From Phaeocystidibacter marisrubri (lineage in GTDB: Bacteria > Bacteroidota > Bacteroidia > Flavobacteriales > Schleiferiaceae): a DNA stretch of 64,000 bases. Where the stretch lies: the NCBI RefSeq assembly GCF_008933165.1, contig NZ_WBVQ01000002.1, positions 124,001 to 188,000 of the forward strand, in the 5' to 3' direction. The translations under genes and the position numbers were made by a program. This document shows, one piece after another, positions 15,819 through 23,863 of this stretch (the first letter of the stretch is position 1; each line of letters starts with the position of its first letter). The notes beneath the pieces are model-generated. The model made no database searches. It was not told the origin of the DNA and worked only from the letters and a program-made list of their open reading frames with translations.

Positions 15819-17660
15819 TCAAACCCCCTCCACAAACTTCCTAAACACTTCCTTGTGCTTCTCTAGGTCGAGGTCACCTGAAACCGAAACGCGAGCGATG
15901 TAATCTTTGTCTTCTTCCTTGGTTGTTCCTTGTGTAGAGGTGGCTGGAATGGTCCAATAACAGCCTTTCAACTGACCGTAGCTCACGCAGTACTTGCTGT
16001 CCTGTGGAATTGCATCGATCATCATATGGATGAGTTTCAGATTGAGCATGCGCTTGTATTCCTCGCGAGCTTCTGGCGTTTCGCCTTTGGTAGGTAGATC
16101 GAGTGAAAAGACCGAAGGTGTAAACCCTTGGGCTACCACTTCTTCAGAAACAAAGTTGATTTTTGCTTCTGGCAACACTTCTTCAATGAAGCGCACAAAT
16201 TCTCGAGTGTTCACATAGGCATCCGCAATGCGTTGAAGCATGGAAGGCATTTGCTCGTTCAATATTTCTACTTGGAGCGCTGTAGCCTGATTGTCACAAA
16301 TTTCAAGATGCTTGGCGATTGCTTCCATCAGATGTGCCGCTTCGTCATTCGCTACGCAATAGCCCGCAGTACACTTTCCTCCGCTTGGAAACTTTGAACC
16401 ACTCACATAGGAAATGGTCTGTACTTCAGATAAAATTCCATCCTCTTTAACGAACTGCACATTGGGGCAAAACGTTTGGTCGAGGATAAACACTGGACGA
16501 ACAGCTGTATCGCCATTCGGCGTATTTCGTGATGCACTGAGCACCGCTCTCAAATCGTCGAGATTGGGAACTTCAACACGTGGGTTGGTCGGAATTTCTG
16601 CAATGATTAATGGAACGGCATCGAGTTGAGCACAGGTGTCCAACACCTTCTCTGTACTGCGAACCATGTCGTTCGCCCCATCCACAGGAAGATCCATCAC
16701 CTCCACAGAATCCAATGCTGCAGCCACTCTGCGCGCTTGATCATTCGTACCTCCGTAACAGTTCGGCGGAACAATGATCTTTATTTCTTTTCCTGGATGA
16801 TTGACGCGCGCGCTATCAATCAACCCCATCATAATGGCATATTGAATTGATAGTCCACTTGAAGCAACCGCCGCTGGAGTTTTCGATCCCGTAATATCTG
16901 CAATCGTGCTTCGCAAACGTTCGAGCACTTCTGGATTTACGGCAGAACCTGAGACGGCTTGTCCCAGCAGGCCTTTTATAGTGACCAGGCAATTTGCTGG
17001 AGTCATAGCGATCGACTCTCTTCTGCGAACATGTTGAATGCTTTTCACAAACTCACTGGCATTCTCAGTATCAATCAGAACGATACTCCCTAAGTTGGGC
17101 AATAGCTGAATATGAATATCGATGGCCGAATCGAGCTCTGCACGCTCTGGATGCTCAGAAAATTGAACCAAAACCGTCGTTCCATCAAAAGGCGCAATCG
17201 CGTCCCCGACGGTGTACTTCTCCATCACAAATTCATAGTCGTACACTTCCTGAAGGGCTCGCACATCCAGCAGATCAGCAAAATCCCCCGTATAGAGAAC
17301 ACGAGTTTGGGTACGACTAAAATGATTGGCTCGAAGCACTGCCAAAAGCGGCATAGTGCGAGAAGAAAAAGTAATTACCTCTTCAGACTTCAACCCGAGA
17401 TCTTTAGCCAATGCCCATTCGAGTACAGAAGAAAGTGGATGTCCAAGTCGGATGTAATCATACGCCGTTGGCAAAGCTTCCAACGCCTTCACACTGCTCT
17501 CCCCTTTTTCATACAATTCCTCTAGTTTCTCAAGGAATTCCGTCTTTGCCCGAGATTCATTGTAAATATCCAAACGATGAGTTGTCAGGTTGATCCAATC
17601 CATCGGTAGGTTCTTGATAACCGCTTGCAAAAAGCTCGTAAGGGAAGTGTCTTTCATCAT
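15819..17660 (-). CDS. Cys/Met-metabolism PLP enzyme with extra N-terminal pseudo-domain
   Basis: A 613-aa protein, much longer than the ~390-aa family norm. Residues ~250-613 look like a complete trans-sulfuration-type enzyme: ASSGLSIQYAIMMG, AEIPTNPRVEVP, FILDQTFCPN and the Schiff-base lysine in YVSGSKFPSGG. The first ~250 residues weakly repeat the same plan (YIRLGHPLSSVLEWALAKDLG, FSSRTMPLLAVL, then a strand like VLIDTEN) but have no lysine motif, so they look like a decayed copy. The substrate is unknown; cystathionine or methionine chemistry is likely given the nearby metX operon. The start has two adjacent ATGs. Confidence 0.82.
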   Translation of the reverse strand: MMKDTSLTSFLQAVIKNLPMDWINLTTHRLDIYNESRAKTEFLEKLEELYEKGESSVKALEALPTAYDYIRLGHPLSSVLEWALAKDLGLKSEEVITFSSRTMPLLAVLRANHFSRTQTRVLYTGDFADLLDVRALQEVYDYEFVMEKYTVGDAIAPFDGTTVLVQFSEHPERAELDSAIDIHIQLLPNLGSIVLIDTENASEFVKSIQHVRRRESIAMTPANCLVTIKGLLGQAVSGSAVNPEVLERLRSTIADITGSKTPAAVASSGLSIQYAIMMGLIDSARVNHPGKEIKIIVPPNCYGGTNDQARRVAAALDSVEVMDLPVDGANDMVRSTEKVLDTCAQLDAVPLIIAEIPTNPRVEVPNLDDLRAVLSASRNTPNGDTAVRPVFILDQTFCPNVQFVKEDGILSEVQTISYVSGSKFPSGGKCTAGYCVANDEAAHLMEAIAKHLEICDNQATALQVEILNEQMPSMLQRIADAYVNTREFVRFIEEVLPEAKINFVSEEVVAQGFTPSVFSLDLPTKGETPEAREEYKRMLNLKLIHMMIDAIPQDSKYCVSYGQLKGCYWTIPATSTQGTTKEEDKDYIARVSVSGDLDLEKHKEVFRKFVEGV

Positions 17661-18027
17661 AGTGTGTCAACAAATAAGCGTACCTCTATTGTTCTTCTGA
17701 GGCGAAATTAATGGATGAGTTAAAGATGAGGGCATGGAACCCTCGAAATTTGTGGAAAGTTGGAACTAGAATGAAAGGGCGCCACGTAGACTTGGGTCTT
17801 TTACAGCATTGTCAAACCCTTAAACCTAGCCCTAGGTAGCGTCGTTCCTCCTCACCATCGGGCTAGCGGAGTTACCGCCGCTGGCGGTTATCTACACCGG
17901 GAAAGCAAAGGCCAGACACCAGGCTTCAAGCCCCTGAAATCCTCAATTCGTCATCCGTCACCCGTCACCCGTCACCAAACACATCAAACATCTTAAACCC
18001 CTTAAACCCCTTAAACCCTTTAAACAC
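17661..18027. repeat. Gene-free 367 nt of dispersed C-rich repeats
   Basis: This space between metX and the 613-aa gene holds the same elements as 15.4-15.8 kb: a TTAAACC unit at 17817-17826, the ~76-bp block (17828-17903), CCAGACACCAGGCTTC, three CCGTCACC units (about 17950-17977), and a TTAAACCCCTTAAACCCC array (17991-18030). That array includes the metX stop codon. No gene or convincing terminator is seen. Confidence 0.8.
17828..17903. repeat. ~76-bp repeat block, copy 2
   Basis: Second copy of the AGCCCTAGGTAGCGTCGTTC block, with ACCGCC-GCT-GGCGGT as its inner hairpin. In both copies it is flanked by the CCGTCACCC and CCTTAAACC motifs. Confidence 0.75.
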
Positions 18028-19002
18028 CTAAAACCTCTCCCCCCTCAACACCCTCGCCAACTGCTTGGCCTCCACCAAAAATCCATCGTGTCCAAATTCA
18101 GATTGTATCTCTACATACCTTGCATTGGGAAGACCTTGAACTATGATCTTTTGCAAGGAGGTTGGCAGCAATTGATCGCTGTTTATTCCAATTACCACTG
18201 TTGGAGTTTGGATAGTGGATAATGCCACCTCTACTCCGCCTCTATCGCGACCAATATGGTGAGTATCGAGGCATTTGTGGAGATAGTAATATGAAAGCGA
18301 CGAGAATCGCGACACCAGTTTATCGCCTTGGTAATCGATATAGGATGCCGCTTTGTGATTGGCAATTCTATCATCGGGATTGCTTTGGGTTTGATGGAAT
18401 GCTTCAGGAGTTCGATAGGTGAGCAGTCCGATGCCGCGCGCAGCTTTGAGTCCGAGTTTACCTCCATCCGGCTGACCAAAGGTTGCATCTGCCTGTAACG
18501 CCAATCGCTGCGCTTGATGAATGGCAATTCCCCATGCAGATTCGCGTGCTGCGCAAGCCACGAGAACTAGTTTGTCGATTTGGCCCTTGAAACTGTAGGC
18601 AAACTCAAGCGCCTGACTCCCACCAAAAGAACCTCCAATTGCGAGTTGAATACGAGTAATCCTCAAGTGCTCCGCCAAGAGCAACTGACTCTTCACCACA
18701 TCACGAACGGTAAATTCTGGAAAGGACAAGTCAGATGGAGCCGAACTTCCATAGGGTGCCCCAATCGTATTCACACAAATAATAAAATGTTCGTCGGGGT
18801 TAATCACACAGTCTTTCCCGACCACTCCTGGCCACCAATCGGAAGGATCGGAATTCGCCGTTAAGGCATGGAATACCCATACAACATTGCTTTGGTTATC
18901 ATTGATTTCCCCCCATGTATGATAGGCCAATCGAAATGGAGCAATATACGCTCCCGATTCCAACTCAAGCGGCGCTTCACTTTTCCAGATATGCTTGTTC
19001 AT
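18028..19002 (-). CDS. metX: Homoserine O-acetyltransferase (MetX)
   Basis: A 324-aa alpha/beta-hydrolase that activates homoserine by acylation for methionine synthesis. It shows LESGAYIAPFRLAYHTWGE at the start, the nucleophile elbow GGSFGGSQALE, the acid region INSDQLLP and the histidine in FGHDGFLVE. The ATG at 19002 is preferred, since related proteins start about 9-12 residues before the LESG motif; an upstream ATG at 19035 would overlap the yeeE gene. It is the last gene of the riboswitch operon. Some MetX relatives use succinyl-CoA, so acyl preference is not certain. Confidence 0.93.
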   Translation of the reverse strand: MNKHIWKSEAPLELESGAYIAPFRLAYHTWGEINDNQSNVVWVFHALTANSDPSDWWPGVVGKDCVINPDEHFIICVNTIGAPYGSSAPSDLSFPEFTVRDVVKSQLLLAEHLRITRIQLAIGGSFGGSQALEFAYSFKGQIDKLVLVACAARESAWGIAIHQAQRLALQADATFGQPDGGKLGLKAARGIGLLTYRTPEAFHQTQSNPDDRIANHKAASYIDYQGDKLVSRFSSLSYYYLHKCLDTHHIGRDRGGVEVALSTIQTPTVVIGINSDQLLPTSLQKIIVQGLPNARYVEIQSEFGHDGFLVEAKQLARVLRGERF

Positions 19003-19007
19003 CCTTT

Positions 19008-19427
19008 CTACGATACGGTTTTGCGAGAAGTCCATTGCTTACTGAGTTGATGAGGGAGTCGGCTTTTGACCGAGGCATAGATCACTACACCTACCAAGGC
19101 ACCAACTAGAACAATGGCTGCGGGGCCGAGGTACATTCCCAACAGCGAAAAAATAGGCCCGGTACAGGCCCCTGTCAGTGCCCATCCAACACCAAAACTC
19201 AATCCACCTAAAATGTTAGCATGAGGTTGAAGCGGTTTTGGGGCAGTTTTGAGTCCCAGAATTCGAAGTCCAATAAAGGCTGTTAGAATAGCCGAACCGA
19301 TCAATCCATACATGTGTACGGACTGAAAGTGAAACATTTCAAAAATTCGGTACCAAGAAATAGCCTCCGATTTAATCAGAATGATGGAGAAGAATATGCC
19401 GAAGAGAATGTATCTGATTGCTTTCAT
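19008..19427 (-). CDS. YeeE/YedE-family sulfur transport half-protein
   Basis: A 139-aa membrane protein with about four hydrophobic helices and the conserved cysteine motif ALTGACTGPIFSLLG. It corresponds to one half of YeeE/YedE proteins, which move thiosulfate or related sulfur compounds across the inner membrane in characterised cases. The other half is the gene just upstream (19439-19987). It lies 11 nt after that gene and 5 nt before metX. Confidence 0.88.
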   Translation of the reverse strand: MKAIRYILFGIFFSIILIKSEAISWYRIFEMFHFQSVHMYGLIGSAILTAFIGLRILGLKTAPKPLQPHANILGGLSFGVGWALTGACTGPIFSLLGMYLGPAAIVLVGALVGVVIYASVKSRLPHQLSKQWTSRKTVS

Positions 19428-19438
19428 AATGTTTAAAC

Positions 19439-19987
19439 TCAGAAGAAATAAGGGAGAATGAAATAGGTGGTCAACAATCCACCTACAAAAAAGGAAAGTG
19501 TCGCGAGAATGGAACTCGGTGCCAACTGCGACATTCCCATAATGGCGTGACCTGCCGTACAGCCGTTCGCATATCGCGCCCCGAAGCCCACAAACACTCC
19601 ACCAATGAACAAGAGGGATATGGTGCTAAGCGAGGGTGCCAGCAGGTTCTCAGGAAGGTATCCAGGGTTCACCGAAATGCCCAATTGAGCAAGCTCACTC
19701 ACGGTTTCTGGGTTGAGATTAACGAGATAGTGATCGGATGAAACCACAACGAGAACGCCCCCCAACACCAAACCGATCACAAAATAGAATTGCCATTTGA
19801 TCTTTTCAGGATTCTTGAAGTAATCAAACGTAAAGGGTGTTGCAACGGAACAGATATAAACCAAGCTCGATGAAATTCCGAGTTGCTTCTTTTCCATGAC
19901 CAGAAGGAGAATTACAGTCAGACCAATGAGTGGCCCACCTACATACCACGGCCATGGTTCATTGATAGTTTTAGTGATAAAGTCCAT
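19439..19987 (-). CDS. YeeE/YedE-family sulfur transport half-protein
   Basis: A 182-aa membrane protein with five or so hydrophobic helices and the hallmark ARYANGCTAGHAIMG containing a conserved cysteine near the centre of the fold. It is the larger partner of the split YeeE/YedE pair. It begins 2 nt after the sulfhydrylase gene. With the pair under SAM-riboswitch control, import of a reduced sulfur compound for homocysteine synthesis is the natural inference. Confidence 0.9.
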   Translation of the reverse strand: MDFITKTINEPWPWYVGGPLIGLTVILLLVMEKKQLGISSSLVYICSVATPFTFDYFKNPEKIKWQFYFVIGLVLGGVLVVVSSDHYLVNLNPETVSELAQLGISVNPGYLPENLLAPSLSTISLLFIGGVFVGFGARYANGCTAGHAIMGMSQLAPSSILATLSFFVGGLLTTYFILPYFF

Positions 19988-19989
19988 GC

Positions 19990-21165
19990 TTACTTCGATT
20001 TTTCAAGTGCGCGTTCAACGTCGTTAATAATGTCTTCGTGATGCTCCAGACCTACGGAAAACCGCAGAAACCCCGGTGATATCCCCACAGCCAGTTGCTG
20101 TTCCTTCGAAAGTTTGCTGTGTGTAGTGGAAGCAGGATGCGTCGCAATGCTTCGAGTATCTCCCAAGTTGGCCGTTAACGAGTGCATCTGAAGTGCATTT
20201 AAAAACTTCGCTCCACGCTCTGCACCTCCACGAACAACGCACCCCACTAATCCACCTCCTTGCGACATCTGTGCTTTTGCCAGTTCATACTGCGGGTTAT
20301 CGATATCATGGGGATAAATGACCTCTTGTACTTCTGGGTGCGACTTAAGGAATTCGCACAGTAGCTGGGCATTGCTACAATGTCGATCCATTCGAACGGC
20401 CAACGTCTCCAAACTCTTTGAGAGCACCCATGCATTGAAAGGTGACAGTGTGGCTCCAGTTCTCCGAATAAAATCGTAGCAAGCGCCTACTTCAGTTTCG
20501 TTGCCCACAATCGCTCCACCTAACACTCGGCCCTGTCCATCGATGTACTTGGTTGCAGAATGAATCACCAAATGTGCCCCATATCTTTTGGGCTGTTGCA
20601 GATAGGGTGTTGCAAAACAATTGTCTACTAAAAACAATAGTCCCTTCTCTGCACAGAGCTTGCCCAGAAAGGACAAATCAGCAAGAGTGAGCGTTGGGTT
20701 TGCTGGCGACTCTACGAAAATGAGCTTCGTGTTCGGCTGAATTGCCTGCTCAAAAGCCGCATTATCGTTTACCTCTACCAAAGTGCAAGCCACCCCCATG
20801 TTGGGCAAAATTGCCTGCAAAATATGGAGGCTATTCCCAAAGATATTGGCCGCAGCAACAATGTGATCCCCACTTTTCACCAACGCAGCAAAGGCCGTAA
20901 ACACGGCGGCCATCCCAGAAGCAGTGGCAATTCCATGATTGTATCCTTCTAAGTGGGCAAGCTTCCTCGCAAATTCCGAGGTGTTTGGATTTGAAAATCG
21001 GGAATAGAGATTTCCATCGGATTCACCTGAAAAAAGTGCCGCTCCCCCCTCGGCTGAATCAAAAGTGAAACTAGACGTTAGGAACAGTGGAGCAGCATGC
21101 TCGTTCTGAGCCGTGCGTTCCATTTGTTCGCGGATAGCAAGGGTTTCAAAATGCGATTGGCTCAT
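19990..21165 (-). CDS. metZ: O-acyl-homoserine sulfhydrylase (PLP-dependent)
   Basis: A 391-aa enzyme of the Cys/Met metabolism PLP family. It shows YSRFSNPNTSEFARKLAHLEG, the SGMAAV turn, FVESPANPTL, VDNCFATPYLQQP and the PLP lysine in HSATKYIDGQGRVLGG. The GQGR-V-GG context is typical of O-succinyl/O-acetyl-homoserine sulfhydrylases. It would join sulfide to the MetX product to make homocysteine. The ATG at 21165 overlaps the osmC stop (ATGA). The choice between MetZ and MetY is a family-level inference. Confidence 0.88.
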   Translation of the reverse strand: MSQSHFETLAIREQMERTAQNEHAAPLFLTSSFTFDSAEGGAALFSGESDGNLYSRFSNPNTSEFARKLAHLEGYNHGIATASGMAAVFTAFAALVKSGDHIVAAANIFGNSLHILQAILPNMGVACTLVEVNDNAAFEQAIQPNTKLIFVESPANPTLTLADLSFLGKLCAEKGLLFLVDNCFATPYLQQPKRYGAHLVIHSATKYIDGQGRVLGGAIVGNETEVGACYDFIRRTGATLSPFNAWVLSKSLETLAVRMDRHCSNAQLLCEFLKSHPEVQEVIYPHDIDNPQYELAKAQMSQGGGLVGCVVRGGAERGAKFLNALQMHSLTANLGDTRSIATHPASTTHSKLSKEQQLAVGISPGFLRFSVGLEHHEDIINDVERALEKSK

Positions 21166-21575
21166 GCGTTCAAAGAATAAGAGCATTCTACACGGATGGA
21201 AGGCGAAAGGGAGTGGTACACGGAACAATAGCGCTCTAATCCGAGATCGATAGCCCGTTGAATTTTGGCATTCTCTATCTCGCCATGCAGTTCAAACTGC
21301 AATTCAATTTGGGTAAAGACCGACGGAATTTGATCGCTGCGTGTTCCTTCCACCTTTACTGCAAAAGACTCCACTTTCTGGCGCTGTTTATAGAGGATGT
21401 TCAAGACATCAATAGAAAGACAACTCGCTAGAGAAGAAAGTAAGAGCTCCATAGGGCGAAAGCCCACGGCATCGGGAGCGCTCATAGCGGGGTTGGCGGT
21501 CACCTTTACCGAATGATTTTCGGAGGTGACATCAAATTGAAATAAGTGGTCGGTTCTTGTTAATTCTACCTTCAT
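21162..21575 (-). CDS. OsmC/Ohr-family protein
   Basis: A 137-aa OsmC-fold protein with FRPMELLLSSLASCLSIDV and ERYCSVYHSLS. These supply the two cysteines that reduce peroxides in the family, although this subgroup is often of unknown function. It is the first gene after the SAM riboswitch. Its place at the head of a sulfur operon hints at a role with thiols or sulfane sulfur. Confidence 0.88.
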   Translation of the reverse strand: MKVELTRTDHLFQFDVTSENHSVKVTANPAMSAPDAVGFRPMELLLSSLASCLSIDVLNILYKQRQKVESFAVKVEGTRSDQIPSVFTQIELQFELHGEIENAKIQRAIDLGLERYCSVYHSLSPSIRVECSYSLNA

Positions 21576-21610
21576 CTTAACTGCACATTAGTATCGAGTC
21601 GGGTAGAAAA

Positions 21611-21648
21611 AGAAAAAGCTTCTTCTGACAAATAGTCAAAAGAAGCTT
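21611..21648 (-). terminator. Riboswitch expression-platform terminator
   Basis: On the minus strand a 14-bp stem (AAGCTTCTTTTGAC pairing with GTCAGAAGAAGCTT, one G-U pair) with a 5-nt loop lies at 21616-21648. It is followed by TTTTTCTTTTTC. It directly follows the SAM-I aptamer and precedes the osmC start at 21575. Confidence 0.9.
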
Positions 21649-21662
21649 CTGTTCTCTTTTGA

Positions 21663-21763
21663 TTTATCTGTTCCTGATTCACAGGATGGATTTAGCACCT
21701 TCTTGCACATTGCAAGGGTTGCTAAGGTTTCACAGGGCCAGTCCCTCCACCTTTCTCGATAAG
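21663..21763 (-). ncRNA. SAM-I (S-box) riboswitch aptamer
   Basis: The minus strand reads CTTATCGAG, then GGTGGAGGGACTGGCCC, TGAAACCTTAGCAACC, GGTGCTAAATCC and a closing GATAA that pairs with the first TTATC. These are the invariant core sequences of the SAM-I class. With SAM bound, the downstream terminator forms and the osmC-metZ-yeeE-yeeE-metX operon is turned off. All conserved loops are present, so it should be functional. Confidence 0.96.
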
Positions 21764-21798
21764 TATATGTAAAAAACGTATTGCCGTATTAGCAGCGA

Positions 21799-21831
21799 CA
21801 AATGTATAGCAAAAAACAGGAAGTTGCCAAA
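21799..21831 (-). promoter_or_regulatory. Promoter of the SAM-riboswitch operon
   Basis: On the minus strand TTTG (21828-21831) is followed after 21 nt by TACATTTG (21799-21806), a good Bacteroidetes -33/-7 pair. The start of transcription would fall about 30 nt before the riboswitch. Confidence 0.75.
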
Positions 21832-21860
21832 TTTCACAGCAGTAGGAATCACGTGATCTC

Positions 21861-23729
21861 CTATTCCATTTCCAAAACTGACCGACTCCAAAACTGTTGA
21901 GGATTGATACGGACGGGGATTTCGTTGCTGTATACCGGACGATAACGAGGACTTTTCTCGGAGAGAGAATTAATTAACATCGTCATTGAGATTACTTCCT
22001 TTCCCCCCACAGTATCCACTCTTGACTCAAACTTCCGGTTTTGACCTCTGCGAAAGACTCCGTCTAATCTCAATCTCAACGAAGTTTCCATTGCTCCTGT
22101 CATCCTCGGAAGAACGTAGGAAAACTTTTCATGAGGATAGATCATCTGCTGGTCTAGAGACGGCACACTTTTGAAACTATCTCCATGTATTGGTTTCCAA
22201 AGGCCATCTCGAATATCCAATGCTTCAATAGTCATGGAAAACTCTTGATTCTCCCGATCGATGTACCGAAAATCAGGACTATTATTAACGATCCACACCT
22301 GATATCCAAGGTACTCTGAATCCACACTCCACTGCCATTGGTCAACATCAATCAGAACCTGAATTCCAGTATCTACTTTGGTTTCATTCAGCCTGTTTTC
22401 GCTCTGCGTTTCACGAAAGTTGAATTCTAACCGCGAAATGATATTAATCGGATTGCTCCTGTTTGATTGGATAAAAGAATCCGCTGAAACAATTTCTCCA
22501 GATTCTAAAAAAAATACCTTCTCATATGGACCGAGAAATACACAAGCCCCATTCAATTCTTCGACACTATACATCCGGGTAAATGGACCATAAAGCACAT
22601 CGGAACTAAAATGATAAGCATAGCATCCATTATTGGAATAGAAGACTCCAATATTCAGCGTGGTAGAATACAAGTAATGGTGAATATCGGAGAGCGTATC
22701 GACATATGAATGTATCAATTCTCCTTCACTATCAATCACCCACCAAAATTGACCTTTTCTGACCATGCTGTTCAGAGGTTGAGCACTATTCCATTCCCGC
22801 TCCAACGGACTGGCAACTTCGTCGTACTCCATATTCGAAATCACTTCGTGAAAAGAATTGACCAAAACATACTTTCCGTTTTCAATCCTTGCAAATCCAC
22901 GATTTCCCATCATGGGACCTCCATATCTCCAATCAGAAGAAATTGGAGTAAACTCTCCTTGTGAATTCATCACTCCTTTCAATCCACTTAACCAAAGACC
23001 TTGCAAGGAATCATGCATCCAATAGACTGAAACAGGAAACTGATAAGCACCTACTTGAGGGAAATGATATTCTTTCTGCGAAAATGAAAACAGGGTATCT
23101 CCAAATTGATTTATGCAAAAAGTAGAATCCTCCGAATAAAGGAGGTAACTATCCCAAGTCAACTGTTGGTGGTCATACTCGTCCGCAACTTCAATGCGGT
23201 ATGTTCCATCAGCAAATAATAACAGTTGTTTAGGAACTGAATCCTCGTGTGTGGTTATTCTGTACTTTCCTGATGTAACATGCTGAAACGAAGAACAAGT
23301 AACCAAGATTTTGCCATCCCTATTGAATATATCGATTTGAGAATCCGAATTCCCCTTGAAGAAATTAGAATCGATCGATGAAATACTCTTGTACGGCTCT
23401 TTGTTAATCGGGTTAAAATTCCTGTCAATGATCCACCAACCACCATCAACATATACGTTCGCTCGTTGATGCTCGAAGGTCGAAGCGTATTCAAAGATGG
23501 AAGACACAATGATGCCTGATCCATCGATATATTGATAATATCCATTCATTCGAACAGGTGCCACCCCCTCTGAAAAGAAGTTGGCATACTCATATTGAGG
23601 CTCAATCACCCATTCGGTATTTGCGTTCCGATATCCCCAGAGCCCGCGGTCTTGAAAGGGTAGCAATACCTGCGCATCAACTGGATAAACTGAAATACAA
23701 AAGAGGACTAAGAGGAGAGCTCGATTCAT
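21861..23729 (-). CDS. Secreted WG-repeat protein
   Basis: A 622-aa protein with an N-terminal signal peptide (MNRALLLVLFCISVYPVDAQ). The N-terminal half holds WG-type repeats, such as GLWGYRNANTEWVIEPQYEYA and GWWIIDRNFNPINKEPYKSI, in which a Trp-Gly or Trp-Trp pair is followed by a pattern for a beta-rich surface fold. The C-terminal ~200 residues are of a different, unrecognised kind, with many Asp and Trp residues. No T9SS sorting tail is evident. Probably exported to the cell envelope; role unknown. It is a single gene, divergent from the CHU_C-type protein gene. Confidence 0.75.
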   Translation of the reverse strand: MNRALLLVLFCISVYPVDAQVLLPFQDRGLWGYRNANTEWVIEPQYEYANFFSEGVAPVRMNGYYQYIDGSGIIVSSIFEYASTFEHQRANVYVDGGWWIIDRNFNPINKEPYKSISSIDSNFFKGNSDSQIDIFNRDGKILVTCSSFQHVTSGKYRITTHEDSVPKQLLLFADGTYRIEVADEYDHQQLTWDSYLLYSEDSTFCINQFGDTLFSFSQKEYHFPQVGAYQFPVSVYWMHDSLQGLWLSGLKGVMNSQGEFTPISSDWRYGGPMMGNRGFARIENGKYVLVNSFHEVISNMEYDEVASPLEREWNSAQPLNSMVRKGQFWWVIDSEGELIHSYVDTLSDIHHYLYSTTLNIGVFYSNNGCYAYHFSSDVLYGPFTRMYSVEELNGACVFLGPYEKVFFLESGEIVSADSFIQSNRSNPINIISRLEFNFRETQSENRLNETKVDTGIQVLIDVDQWQWSVDSEYLGYQVWIVNNSPDFRYIDRENQEFSMTIEALDIRDGLWKPIHGDSFKSVPSLDQQMIYPHEKFSYVLPRMTGAMETSLRLRLDGVFRRGQNRKFESRVDTVGGKEVISMTMLINSLSEKSPRYRPVYSNEIPVRINPQQFWSRSVLEME

Positions 23730-23863
23730 ACGTTGAATTTACAACTTAACGATTCAGCGTAGTTCAGGGTTGAATGGCCTTTTACTAAATCTACATACAT
23801 ACACACTAAGACGACTAATTCATTTTCAAGAGTTCGCCTCCAATTTCTGTACATTCGAAAATA

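Noticed and set aside
15590-15838. CRISPR array
   Set aside because: The repeats are short, degenerate and close together, with no unique spacers of constant length and no cas genes in the window.
17112-17525. 137-aa plus-strand open frame
   Set aside because: Antisense shadow of the 613-aa PLP gene.
19990-21165. Cystathionine gamma-synthase
   Set aside because: Considered, but the GQGRVLGG context and lack of a cystathionine lyase in the operon favour direct sulfhydrylation; the distinction still needs assay or phylogeny.
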